From Protopterus annectens (taxonomy: Eukaryota > Chordata > Ceratodontiformes > Protopteridae), in contig NC_056749.1 in assembly GCF_019279795.1 (NCBI RefSeq), positions 575,963,721 through 576,027,720 of the forward strand: DNA of 64,000 bases. Reading direction: 5' to 3'. This document shows positions 32,980 through 45,090 of the stretch, one piece after another. Position 1 is the first letter of the stretch; each line of letters starts with the position of its first letter. A program made the translations under genes and the position numbers. The notes under the pieces were generated by a model. It was given only the letters and a program-made list of their open reading frames with translations. It made no database searches and was not told where the DNA came from.

Positions 32980-33355
32980 CAATCACTGGTACACAGCCCC
33001 CCCCCTCCAAGACTTTGTTGTGACACCAACTGTCTGCTAATGAGTTATTCAACAGCAATATCATGCAATCACTGGTACACAGCCCCCTACAAGATTTCCT
33101 CTAGGCACCAACTGTCTACTAATAAGATATTCAATAGTAATATTGTGCAATCACTGGTAGACAGCCCCCCACAAGATTTTATCTACGCACCAACTGTCTG
33201 CTAATGAGTTATTCAACAGCAATATCATGCAATCACTGGTACACAGCCCCCCACAAGATTTTATCTAGGCACCAACTGTCTACTAATGAGATATTCAATG
33301 CAATATAATGCAATCACTGATACAGAGCCTCTCCACAAGATTCCATCCAGACAAC
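32980..33355. repeat. Minisatellite, 82-bp unit, about 4.5 copies
   Basis: The unit holds AATCACTGGTACACAGCCCC, CACAAGATTT, CACCAACTGTCT and ATTCAACAGCAATAT. Copies start at 32981, 33067, 33149, 33231 and 33312 with moderate divergence. It begins about 120 bp upstream of the acceptor of the 32.7 kb exon. Confidence 0.92.
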
Positions 33356-34999
33356 AGAATGAGACTTTCAATATCAACCTCACATTTCGAAAAAATGAAC
33401 AAGGGGAAACGGAGAACTACCAACAGAAGCAAACTATTTATTGAATGATTTTTCTTTTTGTTGACTTTCATAAAGTCACTTCCTAAAGGAAATACAAAGC
33501 AATAAAATTTTAAATTGAAGCAGCATTCCAAAAGATACAGCATATTATGCATTTTTGTTGCTTTGCATCACAACTGCCAACAGCCAAAACATGTGTCACA
33601 CCTTCAAAATGTAGAACATACTCCTAGCAAAAATAAATATTCACTGACATGCTTTACAGGATACACCCGAGTGTCATGAGTCATTTCGTCAAGTTTATCT
33701 TTGAAAGGTAAGTTGATCTCATACTCCCATCATATAGGCCAATGGAGAGAGCTTTCTTTCCAACAGATAAACGGTACAGGTCAAAGGCAGCTGAAATTGG
33801 AATATTTTGGGTTAAAAACTGATAACTGTGCTGCTGAATACAGTATGTTACAATTAATAAGTATTTAGTTACCCCTCATCTCCTCACTCAAAAATATATA
33901 CCATCCAAACCAGAAGCCACAAATGTTGGCATAAGAGTATTACTTCGGGAAAAAATGTGCCAAAAGAAATAAATTCATTCTTACTACATCAGTTGTTTTA
34001 CAAGAGAAACCCACTTGATGGCTCCTTGGTTGGATTCTTCACCAACCATAATTCCACCTTTTTTTTTTTAGTAGGACATCTTTGTACCAGCAATGATACA
34101 TGCTGTTATATAACATGTTGGCTACACATGTGCGTACATCCCCCAAGCCCACCAATTAACCTCCATGCCAGTACTGAGCCCCTTCTTGCCAATCAAGAAA
34201 TAACAATGAGGATGTGATACACAGAAGACAAGAGTATTAATAGAGGAGTGGAGAGAAGGTATTCCTGACCAGTGAAGGAGGGTCCTATTATACACCAATT
34301 GATACAATGAGAATGTATGTTAATTTTAAAATTGGGGGCCTCCTCTGGTAACACATTGGATGGGCTGAAGCCCAGGCAGTAACAATTAGAATATAAGAAG
34401 CCAAACAGTCATACATGCACTAAACATAGTTCAACCCTGAAGTATGGACTTCCTAAGAATAGCCAAACTCTCAGAGTCAAAACTGAGACAGTATTGCTTA
34501 GTGAAAGTGTGCACTGAAGGCCAAGTAGCCACAGCACAGCTGTTTGCAATGTATACACTGATGAAGCAAGAATCTGAAGCAAACATTTTTATGTTGATGA
34601 GATTTGACCACAGCATTTGCCAGTGGCTGGTTAGTTACTTGACGCAAAAAAAAAAATGCAGTTGGCAATCCATCTGGAAGTGGGTGCTTCGTAACAGTAA
34701 GTTGTTCCTGCCATAGAACAAAGGATACAAGCTAACACTCCATCTTTCTTCCTAAAACTTACACCCACTTCAAGTAACACCTGAGCTAGCAATACACATC
34801 TTGGATACAAACAGTCCCCTCTTCTATGGGTTCTTCTCTCACAATGAAGAGATTATATTAGGAAGGAAATGTGGATTCATCCTGAGGGGCACTCTGCATG
34901 TATAAAAGGCAAGTTATGGCACCCTACAGCCACGGGATGGAAACACTAAGATCCTGGGTGCTGAACTGACTGTTGCATTAGACAAAGACATGTTTCTCT
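33356..34999 (-). other. SLC7A3-like intron, no feature recognised
   Basis: Part of the 17 kb intron. Open frames at 33295-33552, 33957-34217 and 34431-34716 show no recognisable domain or splice-bounded coding. Confidence 0.4.
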
Positions 35000-35000
35000 A

Positions 35001-35029
35001 GGGTGGTGGTGGTGGTGGTGGTGGTGGTG
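35001..35029. repeat. (GGT)n microsatellite
   Basis: About nine GGT units in a row; on the minus strand it appears as a His run in a chance frame. Confidence 0.95.
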
Positions 35030-35320
35030 AATTTCCCACCCCCAGCTGGCAGACTTGCATTCATCTCTGCAGGGTCTTTTTATGCTTTCCTCAATGAACA
35101 CCTGCATGGTCCCATTACCACTCCCATAAGGATACTGTTTATTGCAGCCTGAACAGCCAAGACCATGTATTGGCCTATATGCTGAATACTGCACTCCTGC
35201 TTCAATACTACAGTCAGTAATGCCAGAGTCAGAGCTAGGTTATCTGGTGCCCTGTGCAGTTTAAAAAAGTCCATTAAAGTCCAAAGAAAAAGAAAGCATC
35301 CCTTCTATGAAAACAGAAGC

Positions 35321-35540
35321 GAACAGCCTGCCACAAATGTAACAAACAGCTTGCTACAAATGTAAAACAGCTCGCTACAAATGTAACAAACGGCTCACAA
35401 ATGTAACAAATGGCTTGCTACAAATGTAACAAACGGCTTGCTACAAATGTAACAAATGGCTTGCTACAAATGTAACAAACAGCCTGCCACAAATGTAACA
35501 AAGCTTGATACAAATGTAGTAAGCAGCTTGCTACAGTGAA
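35321..35540. repeat. Minisatellite, 23-bp unit, about 9 copies
   Basis: The unit is CTTGCTACAAATGTAACAAA plus CGG; variants read CCTGCCACAAATG or lack a few bases. The copies vary at the CGG/CAG/TGG position, indicating moderate age. Confidence 0.95.
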
Positions 35541-36399
35541 ATACCATACACGAAGCAGTGAAATGCTTCACCCCCATACCACAAATGTACTTTTGTTATT
35601 CATTTCTGAATGCTGGTACTGTACTACCATCTAATTAGCATCTGCTTCTCATGCCACCTAACAACTTGCTCCCAGGGCAGCTACCCCCTTTGCCACACCC
35701 TTGGTACATCTCTGAGCAATGTAGCAGACTGGACTACCCTCACCCAAGGATCAGTAAGCTAAGTATGACCAACTCACTCCCACCATCCTTTGTTAGCTCC
35801 TCCAGTGCCCATGCTTCTAACCGAACCTACATTACCTGAGCCATACACAGGGCTTCAACCCTTTATGCCAAACAGCTGACACCTGGGGGAGGCATGTCTT
35901 TTTGTTAAAGTGTATGTTTCTAAGACTTACTTTCACAGTACAATCAGTAGCATGACTCTTAGTGCATTGAAGTTTAGTAAATACAGCTCATTAACAGTTT
36001 AATCACGACTCAGACTGTTACGCATACACCTAGTGCTGTTGCACAGGATACATCTCCTTAGCCTGACATGTAATGGCCTCAGAGTTGACTATAGTAAGTC
36101 TTGGGGTATGACTGGTATATCCCTCTGTGTGTTTGTGTTTGGGGGGGAGAGCAGCTACAAAGATTTGCTCTCTACAGAATTTTTTTTTCAGTTTTGATGA
36201 ATAAAGTCTTGGTTTTGCAGAGGTTTCTTTCAATTTTGAGGAGCTGTACTGGTGCTCATTTTGACAATGTGCATACAGCAAAGCTCATGTTCAGAAATGT
36301 GACTACTGCAGTCCTGATATGTAATCTTGAGATATCTTTGGTTTGTACAGGCAGAAATTTCTACATTGTCAAGGACTTGCTATCAAGAAATCATTTCCT
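35541..36399 (-). other. Intron, no feature recognised
   Basis: Between the 23-bp minisatellite and the first recognised domain of the decayed DIRS element. If that DIRS element was complete, its tyrosine recombinase would lie here, but I could not recognise it. Confidence 0.35.
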
Positions 36400-39300
36400 A
36401 CTCAGCTACGAAAAGGTACAGAGAATGAGGTTTGCTCTTTCTTTGAATTGCAAAATCAGGGATGCTGGCAAGAATGCATATAAGAATCTACCAGGAAAAA
36501 CAGCACATCCACCACTACGTTCCCCATCAAACTGACCGAAAGAGGAATGTGAAACGATGACAGCATGATGCCCCTTGTCTGTGGCTAACTGCCCAATCTG
36601 CATTACCTCACCAGAAAGTATGACCTTGTGACCCTTTGCTTGTTAAATGACATAACTGAAGAGGACAGGTCCTTGAAGCACATTCACGTCTAATAATTTT
36701 AAAGCCAGGAGAACTGACCTTAGCTCCAGTTGTTTGATAGTAGACTCCCTCTGTAACATCTAAATGTTTACCAGAATGCTCTGTATAAATCACGGATACT
36801 GGCAACGAGCTTCTAGCCTCCATGAGGTCTTTAAATACCACCTAGAAGGAATGTCTACCACATAAGCTGCAAATTCTCTGTAGATAGGCATTAGTATTTA
36901 AAGCTGTAGATAACATATGCAACACACTGTTCTCTGTTCTATGCAGGAGTTTAGATGAGTTCCTGACTTCATCATCAGATTTTGTAACACATTTGGTTGA
37001 CCAAAGGAAAGACTCACCAGACAATGGTGGAGACTGTCCACAATTACAAGACCTAGTAACAAATGTCTGACACCACAAGTGGTCCATGAAAATATTGTGG
37101 TTCTGAGATCAATGACAACTCAAAGTACACTGCAACTGCTATAATCCCAGGCATGTAATACCATGCAGAATATGTCAGTCACTAACTCATTCACAAGTAC
37201 AGCGCCAATCACACAGTTTACCCTTTCGTTCCTGCAGCACTAGTTGTTAGGGCTGCCTGATATCATATAAGCTTACAGAATTTGACAGAAAGATCACAAC
37301 AAGCACTTCTGTTGTAACTTAACTGTGGTACTGAATCTATGATATTTAGTGCCACAATCAAGTTTAAAATGTGATACAATGTTTTTTAACTGAGCATGTA
37401 AGCAGAAAGCCGTTTTACGTGTTCAAATGATAAGATTTTTCTTACATTTAAAATTTCTTTTGACTCTGCGTTCTGCACAGTTGTTGTCCAGCCTGCAAGC
37501 AGTCATGAATGTAACACCTCATTATCCCACTGCAAGCAAGTGTTAATGAGTTAAGCCAAGAAGACCGAGCAGATGCAGATCCTCAACTTTGTTCCGAGTC
37601 CTCAAACTGGAAGTCAAAACCACAATCTTCCAGCCTTTTTCTAAGACAGACAGGCCAAATATGGTCAGTGTCCATCTCTTTTCTGATAAAGATGATCTTC
37701 TGTACAAGAATCAGAGACAATGCTCCCCAATTTGTGGTCACCCACAGAATTACAACCATGAAGTATACCATAAAGGATGTTTCCAATCATTTCCTGGACA
37801 AGACTACAAGAGAAAGCTATCTAAATAATGGAATCTGTAGAAATCCTTCTTCAGCAAGGCTTTGGCTACTCCAGCCAATGCTTTGCCAAAAACTTTGGGT
37901 ACTGAAGAAAGCCCATACTGCAGCACTATGTACTGAAAGTGATAGATGCTCACACAGAGTGATCTGAATGAATCTCATGTGTGATCTCCAAAGGCTTATA
38001 TTCAAAAGGGTGTCCACCATGACCAGAAACACCATCCAAGTGCCTTATAGGAGCAAGGGCAGGAGCTTCTGCAGGGTGACCATACAAAACCAGATTTAAA
38101 AGATGTGGTGGCTGAGATCCAGAATGGGAAAGAAATCATCATCCGTTCCCTTTGGGACTAGGAAGACCTGACAGAAAAACCCAATACCTTTGCCAAAAGA
38201 ATAAACTCTATAGCCCATTTAAGCAGGACGACTGGTATATTGCAAGAGTTTAGCACAGCAGCCACAGAAGTTACTCAGTAAAAGAATACAGGTTGCAAAT
38301 AATACATCCTATACGAACAGCCTCAAAGCCCTGTCCAGGCACTCGGACTGCTACAGACTACTAGCCTACAAGGCATTCTCTGATCCAGCCCTGATGGATC
38401 TGCTAAACATTCACAAAACAAACAGCACTATAATTACTAGATCTAGGGATCTAAACCTCATCTGTGACATAAACAAAACATGTTGGGAGTGACAGGTCTG
38501 TATCTCAGAGACTACCCTTTCTCTGAAACAGACTCCCCATTCATGTGAAACAGAGCTCTTCCCTAACCCTATTAAAATGCAATTTGGTCCAACAGAAAGG
38601 AAATTGCAAATTCACCTCTGGCTTGCCACTTCTGGTATTTACAGAGAGGGTCAATTTACAGATGCTCTAAGTCACAGGCATATACCAAGGTTGTACTAGC
38701 TTGTGGGCACTCATAATTGGGAAATCTGGGCATGAATGACTAGGCTGAACAAGTCTTTAGGGCCGTTAACCTAGTAATCTCTTATATTGAGATGGACTGG
38801 TCCACCAGCAAATGTTTTTTTCTATACAAAGACTAATAAGACCTAGAATGTGGCCATGATTTATCACATCTGAAAATTGCTGCGCCTTTGATAGTTCTCT
38901 CTCCAAGCCAGAGTTAACAGAAAAATGCTGTCCTTTAGGCACAGTCCCACACCAGAGTCAGTTAAATTCAACAGAATCTTTATGGAGGACTTGGGACAAC
39001 ACTAAATGACAAGACTGTGTTATGCTTTAAAGTCTTCCTTGGACAGAAATGATGCTTCTTTATCCTTTGGAGTTGGCCTGGTTTAGAAGACAAAAAAGAA
39101 GTAGTAAAAGGATGGATAACAAAGAATCGCCACATAGATGGGTGTCTGCATTTTCTTCAGGAAGTCACTGACCAAGTCCTGAGACACCTAGCCAAATAAC
39201 TCGTCTTCCAGGAAATGAGACCCAGGATCTTTATACTGAGCTCCTCCTTTACTGAAGACATTCTCATTCATACCATTTTGTGCAGACACACAACACAAAA

Positions 39301-40200
39301 TGTGGAAGCCCACTGCAGATTCTCAGGGAGGCCCTTCTTGATCCTAGATAACAGAAAGACCTCAAGATTATTCAGTGCCCTCCTATAAAGATGAGATTGG
39401 AGCTTGGACAGCTAAGACGAACACTCCGGGGATACATGACAGAAGAGTAAATTCTCTTCCACAACTGCTTAAAGCCTTAGACTTACTGACAGGTATCAAG
39501 TTGACAAAATGCTGTGGTCAGTGGGACCTTTGCTAAATCGGAATTGTCACACAAAGTCAGCACTAAGATTCTTAATGAATTGTTTTACCCACTCATGCGG
39601 GAGATTATAATGGGTATACACCTTCTTAGGGGCTGAAGGTATATAATTTGGGTGCATCTAGGGTTATTTTAATAGTATCCTTAATGACTGGTTCAACAGC
39701 AGGAAAAAAATGGGCTGCACAGACTTCTTCTAAGAAATGCCCCCAGGTGTTTCTGGAGGGGTGGAATAGGGACTTGAGGCTAGCAGAAACTATTCCAAAT
39801 AAGACAGAGTGCCTTTTCAAAGGAGGAATCAACTGGGAGGCGAAGCAGGGGGTGGAATCATTACCCTCATCTGTTTCACAGACAGAGGTCTTTGGAAACT
39901 CTGAGTATACCATGGAGACCATGGAGTGAAGTACTGCTGTGTCTCACCACTGCCTTTGGGAGTGAGTTTGAAATTGGTATCAAGCACATGACTGATAAGT
40001 GCCAGGGGTTGTGGAATGGGAAAATGGGCACTCATTGATACCACCCAATGATGTATTGGGCCTAGTGGAGGTCCCTGACCAGACTCTCTAAGGGTACAAC
40101 CCATACGTGGCAAATGGTCCAACCTGAAATGATCACAACTAAATGCATTGCAGCCACACACTTGAAAATACAATTTAGAACAATGCTGAATAATCACTTT
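36400..40200 (-). mobile_element. DIRS-type retroelement C, strongly decayed
   Basis: In minus order: gag remnants at 40.2-39.2 kb (TLDAPKLYTFSP, WGHFLEEVCAAHFF, and in other frames YRRALNNLEVFLLSRIKKG), RT fingers near 38.15 (FFCQVFLVPKGNG), RT motifs near 37.9 (VLQYGLSSVPKVFGKALAGV) with the YLDD box read as FHYLDSFLL, and RNase H near 36.75 (KQLELRSVLLALKLLDV). The order and spacing match DIRS B. The second catalytic Asp of YLDD is Ser here and frames change repeatedly. A CR1 fragment (38.28-38.8 kb, plus) is inserted between gag and RT. Confidence 0.65.
38275..38800 (+). mobile_element. CR1 LINE 3' fragment inserted in DIRS C
   Basis: Plus frames read ALMDLLNIHKTNSTIITRSR then DLNLICDINKTCWE and a frame with PHSCETELFPNPIKMQFG, matching the CR1 C-terminus (ELLDMLHLKK, RSRDLNLV, TRWRD). 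The 3' UTR GACTAGGCTGAACAAG, GGGCCGTTAACCTAGTAATC and CTCTTAT ends it. The opposite orientation to DIRS C and the interruption of its gag/RT order show that it is a later insertion. Confidence 0.72.
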
Positions 40201-40639
40201 TGTACTAAATTTTGTTTATGAATTGAATGACCAATCTCATTAAATAATATCTCCACTAACAAAGTACAGTTTAGCTGCGCAAGCAAAGCTAACAAACCAG
40301 GCCTGCCACCTGTTAACAGTTATTGCCCATCCAGTAGCTTCGACTGTCACTGTGTGGCTGACACACCATGAAGTGGCTACTGTGGATCACTTGGAATGCA
40401 GGTGCTGTACAAGGTCCAAAACCTACTCCTCCTCAGAATCAGAGTCTGTAACAGGCTCCAGACCAGGAATCACCACAGGAGTACTGACCCCACTTTAACT
40501 CGCCTATCTGAGTGCAAGAGCTAGACTTACAGTTGTCAGCTAATAACATTTTATCTTGGTGCTTTAAAGCCTTGTGTTTCAGTTGGAATCATGTAACCAC
40601 CATCACTTTTTAAATAACATATTTGCTTGTATTATGTAC

Positions 40640-40750
40640 TTCTGATGAAGTCTTATTAACTTAAAGGGTGAAAGCACTTGATCTTTGTGACAATGAAATA
40701 TTGATTACCTCAACCTACACTTGTGTTCATCTGGACTACTTGTTTTTCCT
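40640..40750 (+). mobile_element. Possible Penelope-like element 3' end
   Basis: CTGATGAAGTCTTATTAACT, GTGAAAGCACTTGATC and TTTGTGACAATGAAATATTG follow the layout of many vertebrate retroelement ends in which GATGAAG is followed by GAAA-x-GC and an ATAAA-like stretch. The minus strand at 50.88-50.94 kb has a similar layout (GAGGAAGTTC, GAACGAAAGCGC, TTTAATAAA). The family assignment is tentative. Confidence 0.35.
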
Positions 40751-40827
40751 TTTGATAGTGTTCTCACATGATTGGCACTATGGGAAGAGCTGTCCTGGCA
40801 GCGCCCCATGAAGATTTGTTGATGCAC

Positions 40828-41075
40828 AGTGGTGCAACGGTAGCTTTGTTGCCTCACAGCAAGAGGTTCTCTGGTTCGATTCTTGGCTGGAGTGCCTTCT
40901 GTGCAGAGTCTGCATGTCCTCCCTGTGTTCGTGTGGGTTTTCTCCAGGTACTCCGGTTTCCTCCCACATTACAAAGCCATGTGTCTGCAGTGTTTCTCCC
41001 CGGGCCTCCGCTGAAAACTGGCTTTGTTCCAAGTTGGACTTTTCCCGGTAAACAAATGTTAACTAAAATAAATAG
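40828..41075 (+). mobile_element. tRNA-derived SINE with L2-type tail, near full-length
   Basis: The head holds CAGTGGTGCAACGGTAGC and GGTTCTCTGGTTCGATTCTT, the latter with the B-box-like GGTTCGATTC of RNA polymerase III promoters. The body has GAGTCTGCATGTCCTCCC, GTGTGGGTTTTCTCCAGG and CCGGTTTCCTCCCACATT. The tail GGGCCTCCGCTGAAAACTGG followed by AACAAATGTTAACTAAAATA matches the 3' ends of the L2 copies in this window, which implies mobilisation by L2 machinery. It is the best-preserved SINE here. Confidence 0.88.
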
Positions 41076-41715
41076 TAAATAAATGGCTGCCATCTTTTTT
41101 TTTTTTTTTTCAAATAAAGCAGGCCATAAGTTTCTCTCTTCTTCACCTTTGAAGTGGCAGGATTAAATGGGCAGCAGTTTCAGCGGTTTTTGATATCACA
41201 CTGGGATAGGAAGGTCAATGCAGATATTGGTCTTGATGGTAATCTGCTGGGGACAAAGGCACTTTTGCTGGTATTTAGGCATGCATATACAGGACTTTAC
41301 TGATGACAGCATGGCTTGAGATTAAAGCTGCATTAGTGACGAAAAGAAGTGGTAGGTTTATGGGATAGACATATTTGTGCAGCAGGCCCACTCGGTCACA
41401 GCACACACCGATACAGCTGTGTTGACATCACTAAATGTGGAATGTTGCCAAAATGTTGAATTATAATTGCTAGGAAGGATAAATTCAGCCAAAGACGCAT
41501 CAAATAAGTTCCTTGATGTCAAAACTTCTGTTTCAGATGAACAAATTGCTCCTGCCACAGAACAGAACCTCTTAGTAAAGAAAAGGGACTTTAGAAAAAA
41601 TGGCTCAACCATTGCATTAGCAATGATGCACTAAAGCAGAAAGCAAAGTGCATCAAAAGTCAAAGAAATACAAGTAGTTTGCAAAGGTATTAAGGGAGTA
41701 ATAATTTATTTTATT

Positions 41716-44161
41716 TGTCCTTCAGTAACTGGGAAAATCCAGTTGAAGCAATGGCTCATTTTCAACAGAAGCCTGGGGAGAAAAAAGCTCCACAACATAT
41801 TAAAAAAAAAAAACATTTAAACAACAGCTCATGAGTAATTATATTCAAAAGGAGAAAAGTGCTGCAACAGAATAAATATTTAACAGTGAGTTGATGAATA
41901 ATTATATACAGGGGAGAAAAGCCCTGCAACAGATTAACTATTTTACAATGAGTTGGGGAGAAAGGCTTCAGAAACACAGACAAATATTTTACAACAGTTG
42001 ATAAGTAATTACATAGAAGGGGAGAAAAGTACAACAACAGATAAACTCTTTACAATAGATTGGAGTGCATCCTATTAAAGGGGATAACAGCCCCCAGAAT
42101 ACACTGAAATGAACTTATAGAAGATCGCCAGGAGAACTTGTGAACAAGAATATAATATGTATTGCAAGAAGTAAGATGCTTTGCAGAAATGGATAGCCTA
42201 TATCAAGTAAAGTACTACACATTTATTTGAAATATTGACTATATTTCTAAGAATATATGAAGTGAGAATAATAAGAGTATGTTGATGCCAAACTAAAGTA
42301 ACAGAATAACACGAGGAGTAAAGTGCAGGAGGAAAATTAAGGACACGAGACAAGAACGTTATGGAAGGACACTAGACAGGAAATAAATAGTGTCAGCTAC
42401 TAGGATGAAGACGTGGAAGAGCATACATTAGTACTTTTGTATCATTAAATGAGAGCTGCCTTTGATGTTAGGACAATTACAACCTGCTAAGATATGGAGG
42501 TGTTAGTGCTTCAAAGTGAGAAAGGCATATTATAGTGAGGAGGTCGTGCATCTGTTTTGATGGTTGTGTCAAACAGATATTTTTTAGATTGGTCTTGGAA
42601 TTGGAAAGGTTGCTAGTATGTTTAAGGAATGAGGGGATAGAGTTCCATGAGTGGACTACATAGCTGGAATACAGAGAGGTTCCTGCTGACAGGTGAGGTT
42701 TGTAGGTAGTGAGGAGCATTTTGTTTTCAGATTGAAGTGGCCTAGCAGGCTGTATGTAAACAACAAGTCTACTATAGCTTTGCTTTGTTCAGGTTTGTAT
42801 ATTAATTTGTGAACTATGCGTAATTGGGTATGAGTGACTTGTTTTAGCACTAAAGTTTTAGCCCTAAAACAGCCAATCAAGCTGTTTTAGGGTTAAGCAG
42901 TGATGGGTTCTGTTTGGCTAGTGGCAAATTTTGCTATTTTATTGTAGCACTGATTCAGTTTATTTTGGATGGACACTTCACTATAACTTAACATTTAGGT
43001 GAAAAATAGGAGTGCAGAGGCCAGCAGTTTCCTGAATGAATCAGTTAAGTAAAGTAGTTTTTTTTGTTCTATAGAATGTCCCTAATTTTTGGTGAATTTT
43101 TTTTTTTTTGATAATCTGTTGTGCATGCAAGTCAAATTTCAGATTATCATCAATTGTCATGCCTAGTAGTTTGGTAAGCAGGATGACTTATATTGGGTAA
43201 TATCAGAGGCTGTTATTGAGAAATTTTGTTTGAAGTGTAAAGGGTTTTGAGGAAGAATATTAACAGCTTTGTTTTTTTTTTGGACTGAGTTATTGAGCCA
43301 GCTTTCAACAGATAAAAATGACTCGTTCATGATGTGTTGTAGATAAATAAGGTTACTAGCAGTACAGATAGTACATATTAAAGTGGAGTCATCTGCATAT
43401 TGTATGAGGGATGCTTGACATTTGGCAGAGTGTAAGCTGCTGAGAAATATGTTGAAAAGCAGTGGCCCTACTATGGAACCTTGGGGAACACCTGTTTTGA
43501 TGGGTAGGAAGGATGAATAGAAATTAATCTATTTTACAGACAAGAGTTTATTGGAAAGGTAGCTGGAGAAACAAATGGTGGAGGTGTTTGATAGGCCAAG
43601 TGAAGAGAGCTGATTTCGAAGTAGGCTAAGGGAAACGGTATTGAAGGCCTTAGACAGAGCCAGAAACATGGCAGAAATCAGCACACCTTTGTCACTGGCT
43701 AGGTTAATAGTGTTGGTGGAGTTTAGGAGAACTGTGGTAGCAATATGCCCTGGTCTGAAACCATGTTCATTGTGGGTAAGTGGGTTGTTTGTTTGTTTGT
43801 AAATGAGCCATTGTTCGATTATGAATACATTTTTCAAGGATTTTCAAAAGCAAAAGGGGGGAGAGAATGGCAATATGTCTAAAGTTGAATATATTATTAG
43901 AGTTACCTCTGTTGTGAACTGGGACGTGTAATTCCTGAGTAGATATATTTATAAGAATAGATAAGATATTGGAAAGGAAATTGAAATGGCTTCTATTTTT
44001 AGGAAATCACTAGGTATTTCATCTGGAGCTAGTGTACTTGTTTTAATTTTCTTGAGGTACTTTTTGATTGTTGTAGTGGAAACTTTCTGAAAGGAGAAAG
44101 AGCAAGTATTAATAGAACTGGGAGGTGAGTGGGATGTGGACAGATTATTAGAGGAGGTCAA
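41716..44161 (-). mobile_element. L2-like LINE, about 2.4 kb, inactive
   Basis: The minus strand carries an RT region (43.84-43.38 kb), a C-terminal domain (42.9-42.48 kb; TYKPHLSAGTSLYSSYVVHS and WNSIPSFLKHTSN) and the L2-type tail at 41716-41795 (CTTCTGTTGAAAATG, CTGGATTTTCCCAG). Between 41.8 and 42.05 kb the 3' UTR contains 60-70 bp imperfect repeats around GGGGAGAAAAG. The 5' end meets a TA microsatellite at 44.16 kb. Motif C is QYADDSTL, intact, but motif A has lost both Asp residues. Confidence 0.8.
43529..43837 (-). pseudogene. L2 reverse transcriptase, motif A region, catalytic Asp lost
   Basis: The 102-residue frame reads NPLTHNEHGFRPGHIATTVL (the GFRPGHST-type motif) and ISAMFLALSKAFNTVSLSLL. 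In active L2 the latter is F-x-DLSKAFDTV; here both Asp positions read Ala and Asn (LALSKAFN), so the catalytic residue is gone. It is followed by SLGLSNTSTICFSSYLSNKL. The YADD box lies at about 43.38-43.41 kb in another frame, after GVPQGSIVGPLLFN-like text. Confidence 0.78.
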
Positions 44162-44162
44162 T

Positions 44163-44230
44163 TCGTATATACATACATATATACATACATATATATATAT
44201 ATATATACATACATATACATATATATATAT

Positions 44231-44266
<36 letters not shown>

Positions 44267-44275
44267 ATATATATG
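44163..44275. repeat. TA-rich microsatellite with CATA interruptions
   Basis: Runs of (TA)n broken by CATACATATA and AGATATA. It lies exactly at the 5' end of the L2 copy. Confidence 0.95.
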
Positions 44276-44394
44276 TGCTCAAATTAACCTATCCCATTTG
44301 GTTAGAGAGTGGCCCTGGTTGATAATTATATATTAACAGTAATGAGAACAACTGAGGTCATACCATAGACATTTTGAGGGGACACATGCATTTA

Positions 44395-44560
44395 GGGGCT
44401 GCCTCTGTCCATTAGCAGTAGCAGTACAGGGGGCAGTACTGGAGTATATTTTCCGTTTCCCATCCATAGATCCAAGATGCACTTGAATACGAACAGGAAT
44501 TAACTTTGTTTTATGTAGATGGAGAGTCTGTTCCAGGTTCGTAGATCACTGCAGCAGAGA
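44395..44560 (-). mobile_element. CR1-like LINE 3' fragment, diverged
   Basis: The plus strand shows GTTTCCCATCCATAGATCC, AAGATGCACTTGAATACG and GGAGAGTCTGTTCCAG in the same order as the CR1 copy at 12.73-12.81 kb (TTTCCCATCCACTCATCAAG, TTGTCTTGAAGAGTGC, GGGTAGCTTGTTCCAG), read in antisense. The distinct middle (GCAGTAGCAGTACAGGGGGC) suggests another subfamily. Confidence 0.55.
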
Positions 44561-44899
44561 AGTTCCGAGTTCGGTATGTGCAGACATCACATACATAACA
44601 GACATCGTTTTATGGCTCTAACATGCAACGTCGCATGTACCCCTTATCCAAAGACTTTGGTATACTGTCTGGATGTCCTCCCTACTGTTATGAATACTGC
44701 CACATGAGAATAGAAGGACATCAATTGGTATATACCATCCTGGTTCTCCATCTCTCAGTGGCTTTTGGCAGAGGTTAGTGCAGTTTTGATTGAATGGCAT
44801 AGATCTTACTGTGGTCTAAGCATTACTATTCTAGAGTAGTTTTTCTCTTGGCTCTCATATTACACACAAGTGGTATCTGGGCTTATCTCCTCTAGTGGT

Positions 44900-45090
44900 C
44901 ACCCACTGGTGTGTCGGATGCTACAAAGCTTAATCTCTGCACCTCTTCTTTTCACAGTATTTTTGCTGACCCTTAGGAGATCCAGCAAGTAAGAGGTATT
45001 CATTACCAATCTTTTTCTGATGACACACAACTTCCTTTCTATTATTCAGGGGTATATGCCTGATTTTACCATTCCTGAAGACTACTTATA
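44900..45090 (+). mobile_element. LINE RT fragment (motif C)
   Basis: Plus frames read SLISAPLLFTVFLLTLRR and, after a frame shift, GIHYQSFSDDTQLPFYYS. The first is motif B text (x-APLLFTVFL) and the second is motif C with SDDTQL (usual YADDTQLY). The family is an L2-type or Rex1-type LINE; I cannot separate these. The fragment ends where DIRS D begins. Confidence 0.5.

Noticed and set aside
34946-35194. His-rich protein with ten His in a row
   Set aside because: The His run is the antisense of the (GGT)n microsatellite.
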